From Candidatus Jorgensenbacteria bacterium (GTDB lineage: Bacteria; Patescibacteriota; Minisyncoccia; UBA6257; GWB1-50-10), in assembly GCA_016234345.1 (NCBI GenBank), contig JACRFG010000029.1, positions 1-27,045 of the forward strand: DNA of 27,045 bases. Direction: 5' to 3'. Below, piece after piece: positions 1 through 6,535 of this stretch; positions within the stretch are counted from its first letter, which is position 1, and each line of letters begins with the position of its first letter. The translations under genes and the position numbers were made by a program. The notes beneath the pieces are model-generated. The model ran no database searches. It had not been told where the DNA came from and saw only the letters and a list, made by a program, of their open reading frames with translations.

Positions 1-139
1 TGGCTGACTGGAGGGTGCTTGCTATTAGTTCAGTGGTAGAACGACTTGCCCTAAAAAGCATAGAAACGGGGATTCGATTTCTCCATAGCAACAACGAATC
101 TGAATCAGCTGTTCTCAGATTTAACCCTCCCGCCAGCTA
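1..139 (+). ncRNA. Structured RNA domain A: three-way junction holding a tRNA-like element (5' end off window)
   Basis: The first 15 bases pair with 125-139 over 13 of 15 positions (one G-T wobble, two mismatches). This stem encloses a tRNA-like fold at 19-91 and a second hairpin (AATCTGA at 96-102 with TCAGATT at 116-122), giving a three-way junction. No gene covers it, and the pairing is far more than coding-free AT-rich DNA would give. The window starts inside or at the edge of the structure, so more may lie upstream. Large phage RNAs such as GOLLD and ROOL are known to sit near or contain tRNAs, and this could be the 3' part of one. That link is an inference from architecture only, since no conserved sequence of those families was recognised. 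The strand is assumed from the direction of all genes. Confidence 0.55.
19..91 (+). tRNA. tRNA-like element with a defective anticodon arm
   Basis: Three of four cloverleaf arms are convincing. The acceptor stem TTGCTAT (19-25) pairs perfectly with ATAGCAA (85-91). The D-stem GTTC/GAAC (28-31/39-42) encloses AGTGGTA. The T-arm GGGGA-TTCGATT-TCTCC (68-84) has a canonical loop. The anticodon region 44-60 does not form a normal five-pair stem. Read by position, the loop would be CCCTAAA with a CTA triplet and C instead of the universal T33, so charging and decoding are doubtful. It may be a degenerate tRNA (glycine-like in its D-arm wording) or a tRNA-like module of a larger RNA. No CCA is encoded. 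Confidence 0.5.
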
Positions 140-146
140 ATATCAG

Positions 147-283
147 ATAGTTGGTTAAAGGGGGGATTAGAGATATCGTGGGGCGCAAGCCCTATCACGG
201 CCGATCTAGACCAAAAGAGAAGTCATCGATTCTTCCTCTTTTGAAAAGCCGTAGACGATATTCTCCCCTCTTTAGCCAATTAT
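147..283 (+). ncRNA. Structured RNA domain B: long-stem multibranch RNA
   Basis: Bases 147-166 pair with 264-283 over 20 consecutive positions, three of them G-U-type wobbles. After an asymmetric internal loop, ATATCGT (173-179) pairs with 255-261. Inside lies a multiloop: a GGGC-GCAA-GCCC hairpin (181-192) with a GNRA tetraloop, an ACGGC/GCCGT helix (197-201/248-252), and within it CAAAAGAG/CTCTTTTG (212-219/236-243), which continues as AAG/CTT. It follows domain A by seven bases, and the two may be parts of one RNA. There is no open reading frame. Possible roles include a phage ornate RNA, a packaging-type RNA (it lies next to the terminase genes, as pRNA does in phi29-like phages), or a regulator. 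None is proven. Confidence 0.65.
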
Positions 284-297
284 CGATCGCACTTTAA

Positions 298-312
298 AAA
301 CTGAACCCGAGC
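298..312 (+). repeat. Left arm of a 15-bp perfect inverted repeat
   Basis: AAACTGAACCCGAGC here is the exact reverse complement of 1244-1258. The two arms bracket the 366-1220 gene, and the right arm ends two bases before the terS start codon. In a transcript, the arms could pair over about 930 nt and mask the terS leader. As DNA, they could mark an inserted cassette. Confidence 0.8.
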
Positions 313-320
313 ATAATTTT

Positions 321-354
321 GGGCTAGAAGTCCTCGAAGTGAGGCACGAAGCCC
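321..354 (+). promoter_or_regulatory. Leader hairpin before the first gene
   Basis: GGGCT (321-325) pairs with AGCCC (350-354), and CCTC (332-335) pairs with GAGG (341-344) around a GAAGT loop. The structure ends 11 bases before the ATG at 366 and buries the in-frame GTG at 339, which argues for the downstream start. Confidence 0.4.
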
Positions 355-365
355 CTGAAACAAAT

Positions 366-1220
366 ATGCAAAAATCAAATTATGAAGTCGAGGTGCTTGT
401 TAACGGCAAGCCTCTCAAAGAATATATGCATCAAAGTAAGATGTATATTGAGGGCCGTGAGGGTACGACATTCTCACTACGCCTTAGAAATAACTCATGG
501 AAACGAAAGCTTTTCATCCCATCAATTGATGGGTTATCAGTTATGAATGGTGAAGAATGCGGCTTTAATTCCAGCGGTTATATTATAAAACCATACAGCT
601 CAATTACTATCGATGGCTGGCGTATCAGTGATTCCGATGTAGCTCAGTTTTACTTTTCGGCTCCAAATGATTCATATCGAAAGCGAATGGAAAAAGGAAA
701 TAATCTGGGTGTAATTGGAGTATTGGTATTCGAAGAAAAGGAAAAACCACAACCAATTATAATCGAGAAATATATTCACGATGATTGTCACAAGCATCAT
801 CATGATAATTGGTGTTCGCAGTGCCATAGATATCATTGTCCTCTATGCAACTCATGCCATAGTTGGGCACATTTTTCTACTACAGGAGGTAATTATATGA
901 GTTCATCAACAACGGGCGGTTCTTTGGGCGGTTCTTTATCACTTAATGCCAGCAATACTTCTGAAAATAAAGTTTATTCAATGCAATCGATGAAGACCAA
1001 AGACATGAGTCAAGAATTAGGCACTGGTTGGGGTGAAATGAAGCGAAGCGAGGTGACATCAGTTGAGTTCAATCAAGTGGCCAATCCCGATGCTGTTTTC
1101 GAGATTTATTACAATACTCGAGAGCAATTGGAAAGATTAGGGGTCGATTTCCGAAAAGAATCATTATATATTACTCCGAATGCATTCCCAGGGCAGTATT
1201 GTAAACCACCACAAAATTAA
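366..1220 (+). CDS. Conserved phage protein with a His/Cys-rich centre
   Basis: A 284-aa protein starting MQKSNYEVEVLVNGKPLKEY. The first ~120 residues have the wording of a widespread but uncharacterised family (NG.P..EY, Y.EGREG..F.L.L.N, DGLSVM.G, SSGY...P, I.GWR, V..F.FS, ...GVIGV..FEE). It looks like an all-beta domain. A His/Cys cluster follows (CHKHHHDNWCSQCHRYHCPL and CNSCHSW), which probably binds metal, then a Gly/Ser-rich linker and a C-terminal region ending in LGVDF...Y...PNAFPG. The family is seen in large phages and bacteria, perhaps as a virion-associated or assembly protein; I do not know its function. ATG 366 is chosen because homologues as I recall them start near here and the upstream GTG lies in a hairpin. 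It sits between structured RNA and terS, inside an inverted repeat. Confidence 0.7.
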   Translation: MQKSNYEVEVLVNGKPLKEYMHQSKMYIEGREGTTFSLRLRNNSWKRKLFIPSIDGLSVMNGEECGFNSSGYIIKPYSSITIDGWRISDSDVAQFYFSAPNDSYRKRMEKGNNLGVIGVLVFEEKEKPQPIIIEKYIHDDCHKHHHDNWCSQCHRYHCPLCNSCHSWAHFSTTGGNYMSSSTTGGSLGGSLSLNASNTSENKVYSMQSMKTKDMSQELGTGWGEMKRSEVTSVEFNQVANPDAVFEIYYNTREQLERLGVDFRKESLYITPNAFPGQYCKPPQN

Positions 1221-1243
1221 GAGTTAGTCAATATTATTAATCA

Positions 1244-1258
1244 GCTCGGGTTCAGTTT
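1244..1258 (+). repeat. Right arm of the 15-bp inverted repeat
   Basis: GCTCGGGTTCAGTTT is the reverse complement of 298-312. It forms nearly the whole leader of the terS gene, whose ATG is at 1261, so pairing with the left arm could limit terS translation. Confidence 0.8.
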
Positions 1259-1260
1259 CT

Positions 1261-1746
1261 ATGGCACGACCAAAAGTAAAATATCGTTATAGATACTCAA
1301 ATCGACAGACAAAACTGACAGAAGAGTGTGTCAGAAAGCTTGAAGAAGCGGCATCGGTTCAAGCGGATGTAAAACAACGCTGTTTTTATGCGGGGATTTC
1401 AAGAGATACATATTATCGATGGATTAAAGAGAATCCCGATTTATCTGACAGATTAGATGATTTATACGAAAAGTTGCCATTAAAAGCGAGAGAAAATATT
1501 GCCAGACGAATATCTGGCGAGTCAACACTTGGCGATATTGGATTATCAAAATGGTTATTAGAGCGAACGCAAAAAGATTTGACTCCAAAACTTGAACTAA
1601 GCGGGCAAATTGATCAATTAGGCATAAACAAAGAAGATGATCAATTAAGATTAGAGTTAAAAGAAAGATTGCGATCGAACATGCATAAGCGTTGGGAAGA
1701 AAGAGAAAAAATTAAAGAAGCACAACAAAATGAAAATCCTAAATGA
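1261..1746 (+). CDS. terS: Terminase small subunit-like DNA-binding protein
   Basis: A 161-aa basic and acidic helical protein. Residues ~20-58 contain a helix-turn-helix (VKQRCFYAGISRDTYYRWIK) of the sort that starts phage small terminases, where it recognises the packaging site and hands DNA to the large subunit. The remainder (KARENIARRI..., then a charged coiled-coil-like tail KERLRSNMHKRWEEREKIKE) fits oligomerisation. It lies two genes upstream of terL and overlaps the next gene by 17 bases. Small terminases diverge widely, so the call rests on the HTH, size and position. A generic phage transcription factor is the alternative. Confidence 0.72.
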   Translation: MARPKVKYRYRYSNRQTKLTEECVRKLEEAASVQADVKQRCFYAGISRDTYYRWIKENPDLSDRLDDLYEKLPLKARENIARRISGESTLGDIGLSKWLLERTQKDLTPKLELSGQIDQLGINKEDDQLRLELKERLRSNMHKRWEEREKIKEAQQNENPK

Positions 1747-2140
1747 ACAACTGCCAATGCTTAACGAAATACTCGGCGCAGGAATGCTACCGAGCGAAAC
1801 GACCATATTCACTTACGGCGATACAATTTATAACCCAGGAGGCCATGAACTTCCCGATCATTTAATCGAGCACGAGGAAACACATTGCGACCAGCAAGGG
1901 AATGACCCGAAAAAATGGTGGGAAAGATATTTGATAGATCCTTATTTTCGTATCGAGCAGGAATCGGAAGCTTACGCAAATCAATTCGCATATATTTGTG
2001 CCAAAGTAAAAGATAGGAACAAGCGATCAGTAATATGCTCTGATTTAGCCCGAGCATTATCAGGCCCGCTGTATGGAAGCGTAATCAGCCAACAAAATGC
2101 TTACAATACTATAAAAGTTAAATCCAAAGTAAGGCCATGA
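1730..2140 (+). CDS. Small HExxH metallopeptidase-like protein between terS and terL
   Basis: A 136-aa protein with a zinc-peptidase signature: H48-E-E-T-H52, followed about 26 residues later by IEQESEAYANQ (E78/E80), a plausible third ligand as in minimal gluzincins. There is no signal peptide or membrane segment, so it would act in the cytoplasm or virion. It overlaps terS by 17 bases and terL by four (ATGA), indicating translational coupling within the packaging operon. A proteolytic role in head maturation or on a host protein is conceivable, but the target is unknown. The fold call is from the motif and spacing only. Confidence 0.6.
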   Translation: MKILNEQLPMLNEILGAGMLPSETTIFTYGDTIYNPGGHELPDHLIEHEETHCDQQGNDPKKWWERYLIDPYFRIEQESEAYANQFAYICAKVKDRNKRSVICSDLARALSGPLYGSVISQQNAYNTIKVKSKVRP

Positions 2141-3771
2141 ATGAAAAAGTTGAAGTCGAAAATGGCATCCTTGATTGGATCGGTGGAATAATGAATGAAA
2201 AAGGCGATCCGATAGAATTCGATTATCACCCATTTTTACTCGATATTTATGATGACAATTCCCAAAATCTAACGGTAATGAAAGCGGCGCAGGTAGGAAT
2301 GTCGACATTGCAGATCCTTAAAAACCATCGAGATGCCAAAAACCAGAAAATGGATATTATTTATACTTTGCCGACAGATCAGGATGTTCGGGTGTTTGTA
2401 GGCGGCAAAGTAAATCGCATTATTGCGAATAATAAGGGCATGCTTGAAGATGTGGCCGATAAAGACAGCATCGAGCAAAAACAAGTGGGAAACTCCATGA
2501 TTTATTTCCGAGGCACTTGGACAAAGAAAGCGGCTATAATGGTCACTGGCGATCGCCTCGTTCACGATGAAAAAGACAGCTCAAAGCTCGATGTTATAGC
2601 CGATTACCAGGCCCGTTTACAGCATTCAAAGTTCAAACAAACTCATACATTCAGCCATCCGAGTTTGCCCGAAACTGGTGTGCATGCGGACTGGTTAAGA
2701 AGCGATCAGAAACATTGGCATATGAAATGCCCGAAATGTCAGTATGAACAGTTCCTTAATTGGGATACGGAAAATCCAAGAAAAATGTCAATTGATTTCG
2801 AGCACCGAGAGTTTGTGTGCAAACGATGTCGTGCGACTTTAAGCGATAAAGTGCGAGCGACAGGCCGATGGATTGCAAAATATCCCGATCGATCATGGAG
2901 CGGATATTGGGTGCCGTTGCTTATTGCTCCTTGGTATAGCGCAGGGGAAATTATAGATAAATTCCAGCATCCCGATACAACACCCGAGTTCTTTTATACC
3001 AAAATATTAGGATTGCCATATGCTGATGCTTCTTCAAAATTATTGAGACAAAGCTTCTTTCAAAATCTAACTGGTCACCAATGGGCGCCAGGAGTTGATG
3101 AACGCATTATAGTCGGCATAGATACAGGCCTCCGCCTTGATTATGTGCTAGGCAATAAAAAGGGCATATACTTCCACGGAGATGCCACAGATTATGCCGA
3201 TTTAGACACCATAATGACCCGTTGGCCGAAAGCAATCGCAGTAATCGACCAAGGCGGCGATTTGATAGGTTCTCGCAAGTTTTACGAGCGTTGGCCAGGT
3301 CGAGTGTTTCTCTGCTTATTAGCAGGTGATCGCAAAACAAAAGAATTAACAAAATGGGGCAAGGGCGATGAACACGGCGCCGTTACAGCCGACAGAAACC
3401 GCATGATCCAGCTGGTAGTGGATGAGTTTAGAAATAAGCGAATACCAGTGCATGGAAGCGAAGCCGATTGGTTCGAATACTGGCTTGACTGGAATAACTT
3501 ATCAAAAATGAAAGTGCTCGATCCCGATACGAACCAAACGAAAGGTTATAAGTGGGTCCGTAGCGGTCGAGATCATAGAGCATTGGCGACAGTGTTCTGG
3601 CGGATTGGAATGATGAGATTTGCTGGAATGGGCGGAATAGTGGTTGCTACTCCAGAACGAAAACCAGACAGTTATTTTATAGAACCGAATCAAACAGTGC
3701 AATTCAATCCGCAGGAAATGTTTGATAGAATGGAGGAAGAACAAGAATCAGATTGGCGAGCGGTATCGTAG
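2137..3771 (+). CDS. terL: Terminase large subunit (GpA-like ATPase/nuclease)
   Basis: A 544-aa DNA-packaging motor, docking on the portal to pump DNA into the procapsid. The N-terminal ATPase has a Walker-A-type loop MKAAQVGMST (residues 48-57) and a Walker-B-type LVHDE (141-145). A four-cysteine zinc ribbon (C198, C201, C228, C231) is typical of GpA-family terminases. The C-terminal RNase H-like nuclease shows GIDTG (D329), VIDQGG (D371) and RDHRALA (D479) as likely metal ligands. Length and domain order match the family. The start is fixed by the ATGA overlap with the preceding gene. It is the best-supported gene in the window and marks the phage late module. Confidence 0.93.
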   Translation: MNEKVEVENGILDWIGGIMNEKGDPIEFDYHPFLLDIYDDNSQNLTVMKAAQVGMSTLQILKNHRDAKNQKMDIIYTLPTDQDVRVFVGGKVNRIIANNKGMLEDVADKDSIEQKQVGNSMIYFRGTWTKKAAIMVTGDRLVHDEKDSSKLDVIADYQARLQHSKFKQTHTFSHPSLPETGVHADWLRSDQKHWHMKCPKCQYEQFLNWDTENPRKMSIDFEHREFVCKRCRATLSDKVRATGRWIAKYPDRSWSGYWVPLLIAPWYSAGEIIDKFQHPDTTPEFFYTKILGLPYADASSKLLRQSFFQNLTGHQWAPGVDERIIVGIDTGLRLDYVLGNKKGIYFHGDATDYADLDTIMTRWPKAIAVIDQGGDLIGSRKFYERWPGRVFLCLLAGDRKTKELTKWGKGDEHGAVTADRNRMIQLVVDEFRNKRIPVHGSEADWFEYWLDWNNLSKMKVLDPDTNQTKGYKWVRSGRDHRALATVFWRIGMMRFAGMGGIVVATPERKPDSYFIEPNQTVQFNPQEMFDRMEEEQESDWRAVS

Positions 3772-3782
3772 TGTGTTATAAT
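3753..3782 (+). promoter_or_regulatory. Extended -10 promoter at the end of terL
   Basis: TATAAT (3777-3782) is preceded by TGT (3774-3776), giving an extended -10; TTGGCG at 3753-3758 is a weak -35 with an 18-bp spacer. It overlaps the terL stop. The first transcribed bases carry ATTCC-aaaag-GGAAT (3791-3805), framed by two copies of ATCTATACA (3783-3791, 3804-3812), possibly an operator or leader hairpin. Confidence 0.55.
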
Positions 3783-3861
3783 ATCTATACATTCCAAAAG
3801 GGAATCTATACACATGGGAGTTAGTCGAGCCTGTGATTATAAATTAAATTAGGAAATTATC

Positions 3862-3996
3862 ATGGAAGATAACAACGAAAAAGAGTTAGAGCAAAAAGAG
3901 GAAGAAGTAAAATCTGATGAAGCTTCAGAAGAAAAAGCTGAAGAGAAATCAGATGAATCAGTTGCTTCTGAATCAGTTCCCGAAGAAGAAAGATAA
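3862..3996 (+). CDS. 44-aa acidic peptide
   Basis: A very acidic, low-complexity peptide (MEDNNEKELEQKEEEVKS..., ending VPEEER) with a fair Shine-Dalgarno AGGA eight bases before the ATG. It lies just behind an extended -10 promoter and before a tRNA. No domain is recognisable. Short acidic phage peptides can be scaffold-like or DNA-mimicking, but nothing here proves either. Confidence 0.55.
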   Translation: MEDNNEKELEQKEEEVKSDEASEEKAEEKSDESVASESVPEEER

Positions 3997-4002
3997 AAAT
4001 TC

Positions 4003-4025
4003 GGTGCGACTGTAAATGTCGCACC
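4003..4025 (+). terminator. 8-bp perfect hairpin between the acidic peptide and the tRNA
   Basis: GGTGCGAC (4003-4010) pairs perfectly with GTCGCACC (4018-4025) around TGTAAAT. There is no T-run downstream on the + strand, so it is not a standard terminator there. On the - strand it would be followed by GAATTTTT and could terminate antisense transcription. It may also serve as a processing site next to the tRNA. Confidence 0.4.
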
Positions 4026-4029
4026 ATAT

Positions 4030-4101
4030 CCCGACTTGGAGAAGCAGTATCTCACCTGCCTCATAAGCAGGAAATCGCTGGTGCAAATCCAGCAGTCGGA
4101 A
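4030..4101 (+). tRNA. tRNA with CAT anticodon (Met-type, initiator-like C1xA72)
   Basis: All cloverleaf arms form. Acceptor CCCGACT (4030-4036) pairs with AGTCGGA (4094-4100), except for the first C-A pair. D-stem GAGA/TCTC is 4039-4042/4050-4053. The anticodon arm CCTGC-CTCATAA-GCAGG (4055-4071) is perfect, with T33 and CAT. T-stem GCTGG/CCAGC is 4077-4081/4089-4093. Discriminator A is 4101, followed by CA. A C1xA72 mismatch is a hallmark of bacterial initiator tRNA, but the three G-C pairs of initiators in the anticodon stem are absent. An elongator Met or Ile(CAU) identity is possible. The D-loop AGCAGTA lacks the GG pair and the T-loop is TGCAAAT, so tertiary contacts look altered. Confidence 0.75.
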
Positions 4102-4111
4102 CATATAAAAG

Positions 4112-4158
4112 TTATCCACAGAAATTCTGTTGACAATATAAGAAATAATCTGTATGAT
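4112..4158 (+). promoter_or_regulatory. Strong promoter with perfect DnaA-box sequence and palindrome
   Basis: TTGACA (4130-4135), a 17-bp spacer and TATGAT (4153-4158) form a near-consensus sigma-70 promoter. Nine bases before it is TTATCCACA (4112-4120), the exact DnaA-box consensus. Between them lies the palindrome ACAGAAATTCTGT (4118-4130), which overlaps the first base of the -35 and would suit a repressor. The promoter fires into the tRNA-like leader of the portal gene and is probably a main late promoter. Confidence 0.7.
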
Positions 4159-4167
4159 TGATTTATA

Positions 4168-4264
4168 TACCTTTCGGTAGATTAATCGGTAGATCGTCAG
4201 GAGTACCTAAGTCTTGCTCAATTGGGAAACTGGAGGTAGTGGTTCGATTCCGCTCTAAGGTACA
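4168..4264 (+). other. Degenerate tRNA-like element in the portal leader
   Basis: A textbook D-arm (GATT-AATCGGTA-GATC, 4180-4195) and T-arm (AGTGG-TTCGATT-CCGCT, 4238-4254) are present. The 3' acceptor strand CTAAGGT (4255-4261) is followed by A and CAA. It can pair with ACCTAAG (4205-4211, six of seven pairs), or AAGGTA can pair with TACCTT (4168-4173), but no arrangement yields a convincing anticodon arm. TCGGTAGAT occurs twice nearby (4174-4194), suggesting rearrangement. The element begins about where transcription from the 4130-4158 promoter should start. It is either a decayed tRNA or a tRNA-mimicking leader. Confidence 0.45.
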
Positions 4265-4282
4265 ATTAAATAGAAAAAAAAC

Positions 4283-4308
4283 GGGCTTCTTACTGCCGTA
4301 AGGAGCTT
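4283..4308 (+). promoter_or_regulatory. 11-bp hairpin enclosing AAGGAG before the portal gene
   Basis: GGGCTTCTTAC (4283-4293) pairs with GTAAGGAGCTT (4298-4308) around TGCC, with three wobbles. The 3' strand contains the only strong Shine-Dalgarno-like sequence (AAGGAG) in this leader, 15 bases before the ATG at 4321 and thus too distant to work normally. It could be an attenuator or a translation-control hairpin. Confidence 0.45.
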
Positions 4309-4320
4309 ATTTTAATAAAA

Positions 4321-6195
4321 ATGGCAACAGACATTTTAACACAAGGATATGAGTCATTGGGAGCCGACATTAATAAGCGGCCGACTGATGGTACTCAAGA
4401 AACAAAAGAGGGCATAGTTTCTCAAAAGCTTCCCGAACTTACGCTTGAAATGTCGGATGATGATATCATTAAGCTTACAAATAAATGGGAAAAAGATTGG
4501 AAAGATTCATCAGCAAAACAGGAATGGGAAAAACAAATCGAGGAAAATGAAAAGTATTGGTTAGGGAAACATTACGATTTGCCAAAAGCTGATAAATCCA
4601 GGCCGATAATGGACAATGCGATATTTGAAGCTCTTGAAACATATCTTCCACAGGCTACCCGCAGAAATCCCGAGCCATTAGTTATTCTTGATCCGAAAGA
4701 AGTCGGAGTAGGCGAACATCCAGATCCTAAAAAACTTCAATATGTCGATAAAGTTAAAAATAAGTTATCAGACATTGCTGATAAGATTAAACTTAGATTG
4801 AAACTTAAAAAAACAGCCAGGCATTGGGCAATATCCCAGTTAGGGGTTATAAAGTTTGGTTGGGATTTGGATAGAGATATTCCAGCGGTTCGAGTAGTGA
4901 GGCCTAAAAAGATTATTCTCGATCCCGAGTCTATGATTGATGAAGATGGATATACTGGAAACAGGATAGGCGAGTATAGAAAAATGGAAGCTTCAAAAAT
5001 TCTTGCTATTATCGGGGCAGATGAAAAAGAAAGTGAAGCTAAAAAAGCTATAATAGAGTTGGTAAATGAAAATAATCTCGCCACTGAAATAAACTTTATA
5101 GAATGGTGGACTCCTCAATATTTCTGCTGGAAATTAGGCGATAAGATTTTATTAAAAAATAAAAATCCGCATTGGAATTACGATAAAGAAGCGACTCAAG
5201 AAAATGTTGATACATATGGTAATCCGACATCAGCAACAGAAATGACGCAAGGAATCAATCATTTGCCAGTTCCCGACATGCCATATAGATTCCTCTCGGT
5301 ATTCAGCTTAGGCGATCAGCCGATGGATAAAACCTCTCTTATTCAACAGAACCTTTCAAATCAAGATTTATTAAATAAGCGAAACAAGCAAATTGACAAA
5401 AATGCTGATGGTATGAATGGCGGTATGGTGGTCTCACTTGCCAGATCAGGATTAACGCAGGCCCAAGCTAAAAATGTGACATCAGCTTTATCAAAAGGCG
5501 GCACGGTAGTTATTCCTGACGGAGCTCCACGAGAAGCAATTGATAGATATCCAGCCCCAGGACTTCCGAATGATGTTTATAATCAGTTGGTGGATATAAG
5601 GAGCAGATTGCGTGATATATTCGGTGTGTCGGGGGCCACGCCAGCGGGTATCAGAGATGAAACTACAGTAGGGGGTAAAATAATAACGAAGAGCCTTGAC
5701 ACGGATAGAATTGGCGGCGGCGTTACCGAGTATCTTGAACAATTGTCGGATGATATTTATAACTGGATTTTACAACTCTTATATGTCTACGATACCGACT
5801 TCCAGTTCATACCAGGCGCAGTTCCTCCCAAAGTTTCAATCTCGGTAAAAGAGGGGTCATTGCTTCCAAAGGATAGTATAGCAATAGCCAATCAGGCACT
5901 TGAATTAGCCAGAATAAATCGAATAAGTAATGTAGATCTTTATAAACGCTTAGATTATCCGAATCCTGAAGAAATGGCCGCAAATATATGGCTTGAAACA
6001 AATGCTCCGCAATTACTTTATAGAGATAATCAGCTGGTTCAAGAGGCTCTAGCGATGCAACAGGAGGCTCAGCAAACATCAGTGGATATGAAAAATACGG
6101 AGGAAAAAACTAAGCATCAAAGAAATCTTGAAACCGAGTTATTAAAAGGGGAGTTACGGTCGGCTCCTCCAGCAGTGCCTAACTTATCACAATAA
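4321..6195 (+). CDS. Portal protein
   Basis: A 624-aa protein of the expected length for a podovirus/P22-type portal, the dodecameric ring at the capsid vertex through which DNA enters and leaves. Recognisable wording includes an acidic N-terminus, WEKQIEENEKYWLGKHYDLP, DNAIFEALETYLPQATRRNPEP, and FGWDLDRDIPAVRVVRPKKI (wing/stem region). A conserved SLIQQNLSNQDLLNKRNKQI helix is followed by SGATPAGIRDETTVGGKIIT. The C-terminus is helical and Gln-rich (EALAMQQEAQQTS), as in portal barrels. It follows terL and the tRNA region and precedes scaffold and capsid genes, the usual order. No strong Shine-Dalgarno is available; the leader is A/T-rich. Confidence 0.87.
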   Translation: MATDILTQGYESLGADINKRPTDGTQETKEGIVSQKLPELTLEMSDDDIIKLTNKWEKDWKDSSAKQEWEKQIEENEKYWLGKHYDLPKADKSRPIMDNAIFEALETYLPQATRRNPEPLVILDPKEVGVGEHPDPKKLQYVDKVKNKLSDIADKIKLRLKLKKTARHWAISQLGVIKFGWDLDRDIPAVRVVRPKKIILDPESMIDEDGYTGNRIGEYRKMEASKILAIIGADEKESEAKKAIIELVNENNLATEINFIEWWTPQYFCWKLGDKILLKNKNPHWNYDKEATQENVDTYGNPTSATEMTQGINHLPVPDMPYRFLSVFSLGDQPMDKTSLIQQNLSNQDLLNKRNKQIDKNADGMNGGMVVSLARSGLTQAQAKNVTSALSKGGTVVIPDGAPREAIDRYPAPGLPNDVYNQLVDIRSRLRDIFGVSGATPAGIRDETTVGGKIITKSLDTDRIGGGVTEYLEQLSDDIYNWILQLLYVYDTDFQFIPGAVPPKVSISVKEGSLLPKDSIAIANQALELARINRISNVDLYKRLDYPNPEEMAANIWLETNAPQLLYRDNQLVQEALAMQQEAQQTSVDMKNTEEKTKHQRNLETELLKGELRSAPPAVPNLSQ

Positions 6196-6196
6196 C

Positions 6197-6535
6197 ATGC
6201 CGTTTAAGAGTAAAGTTAATCATGCCATTTATCAGAGAGAATGGAAAAAAAGAAATCCAGAAAAACGATTGAATCATGAAAGAAATGCAAATAAGAAAGC
6301 TAAGGAGGAAATATTTAAGATATTAGGAAAGAAATGTAGTAAGTGTGGATTTGATGATATCAGAGCATTACAGGTAGATCATAAAAATGGTGATGGATAT
6401 AAAGACAGGCATAGTCGATCAGTTAGAAAAGTTTTTTATAAAATAAGAAAATCTCCACGAGGATTCCAAATGCTATGTGCTAATTGCAACTGGATAAAGC
6501 GTGTAGAAAATAAAGAATATGCCATTTCAAAGTAA
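6197..6535 (+). CDS. HNH homing endonuclease 1
   Basis: A 112-aa free-standing HNH nuclease: C47-x2-C50, the catalytic VDHKNGDG (D61, H62), and C94-x2-C97-N98, forming the beta-beta-alpha-metal fold. A basic N-terminal half probably binds DNA. Such enzymes nick or cut an intron-free or HNH-free allele so that the gene spreads. It begins one base after the portal stop, and its 3' end overlaps the next gene by 17 bases. Its first residues MPFKSK copy the start of that next gene (MPFQSK), implying that the insertion captured or duplicated the recipient gene's start. Confidence 0.85.
   Translation: MPFKSKVNHAIYQREWKKRNPEKRLNHERNANKKAKEEIFKILGKKCSKCGFDDIRALQVDHKNGDGYKDRHSRSVRKVFYKIRKSPRGFQMLCANCNWIKRVENKEYAISK

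Noticed and set aside
339..365. GTG start at 339 for the first gene (nine more residues)
   Set aside because: The GTG lies within a hairpin (321-354), and the familiar conserved N-terminus begins at the ATG at 366.
3814..3852. 12-codon leader peptide (MGVSRACDYKLN) before the acidic peptide
   Set aside because: Too short to support from sequence alone, with no clear ribosome site and no attenuator structure after it.
4003..4025. Standard rho-independent terminator on the + strand
   Set aside because: The perfect stem is not followed by a T-run on the + strand; only the - strand direction shows one.
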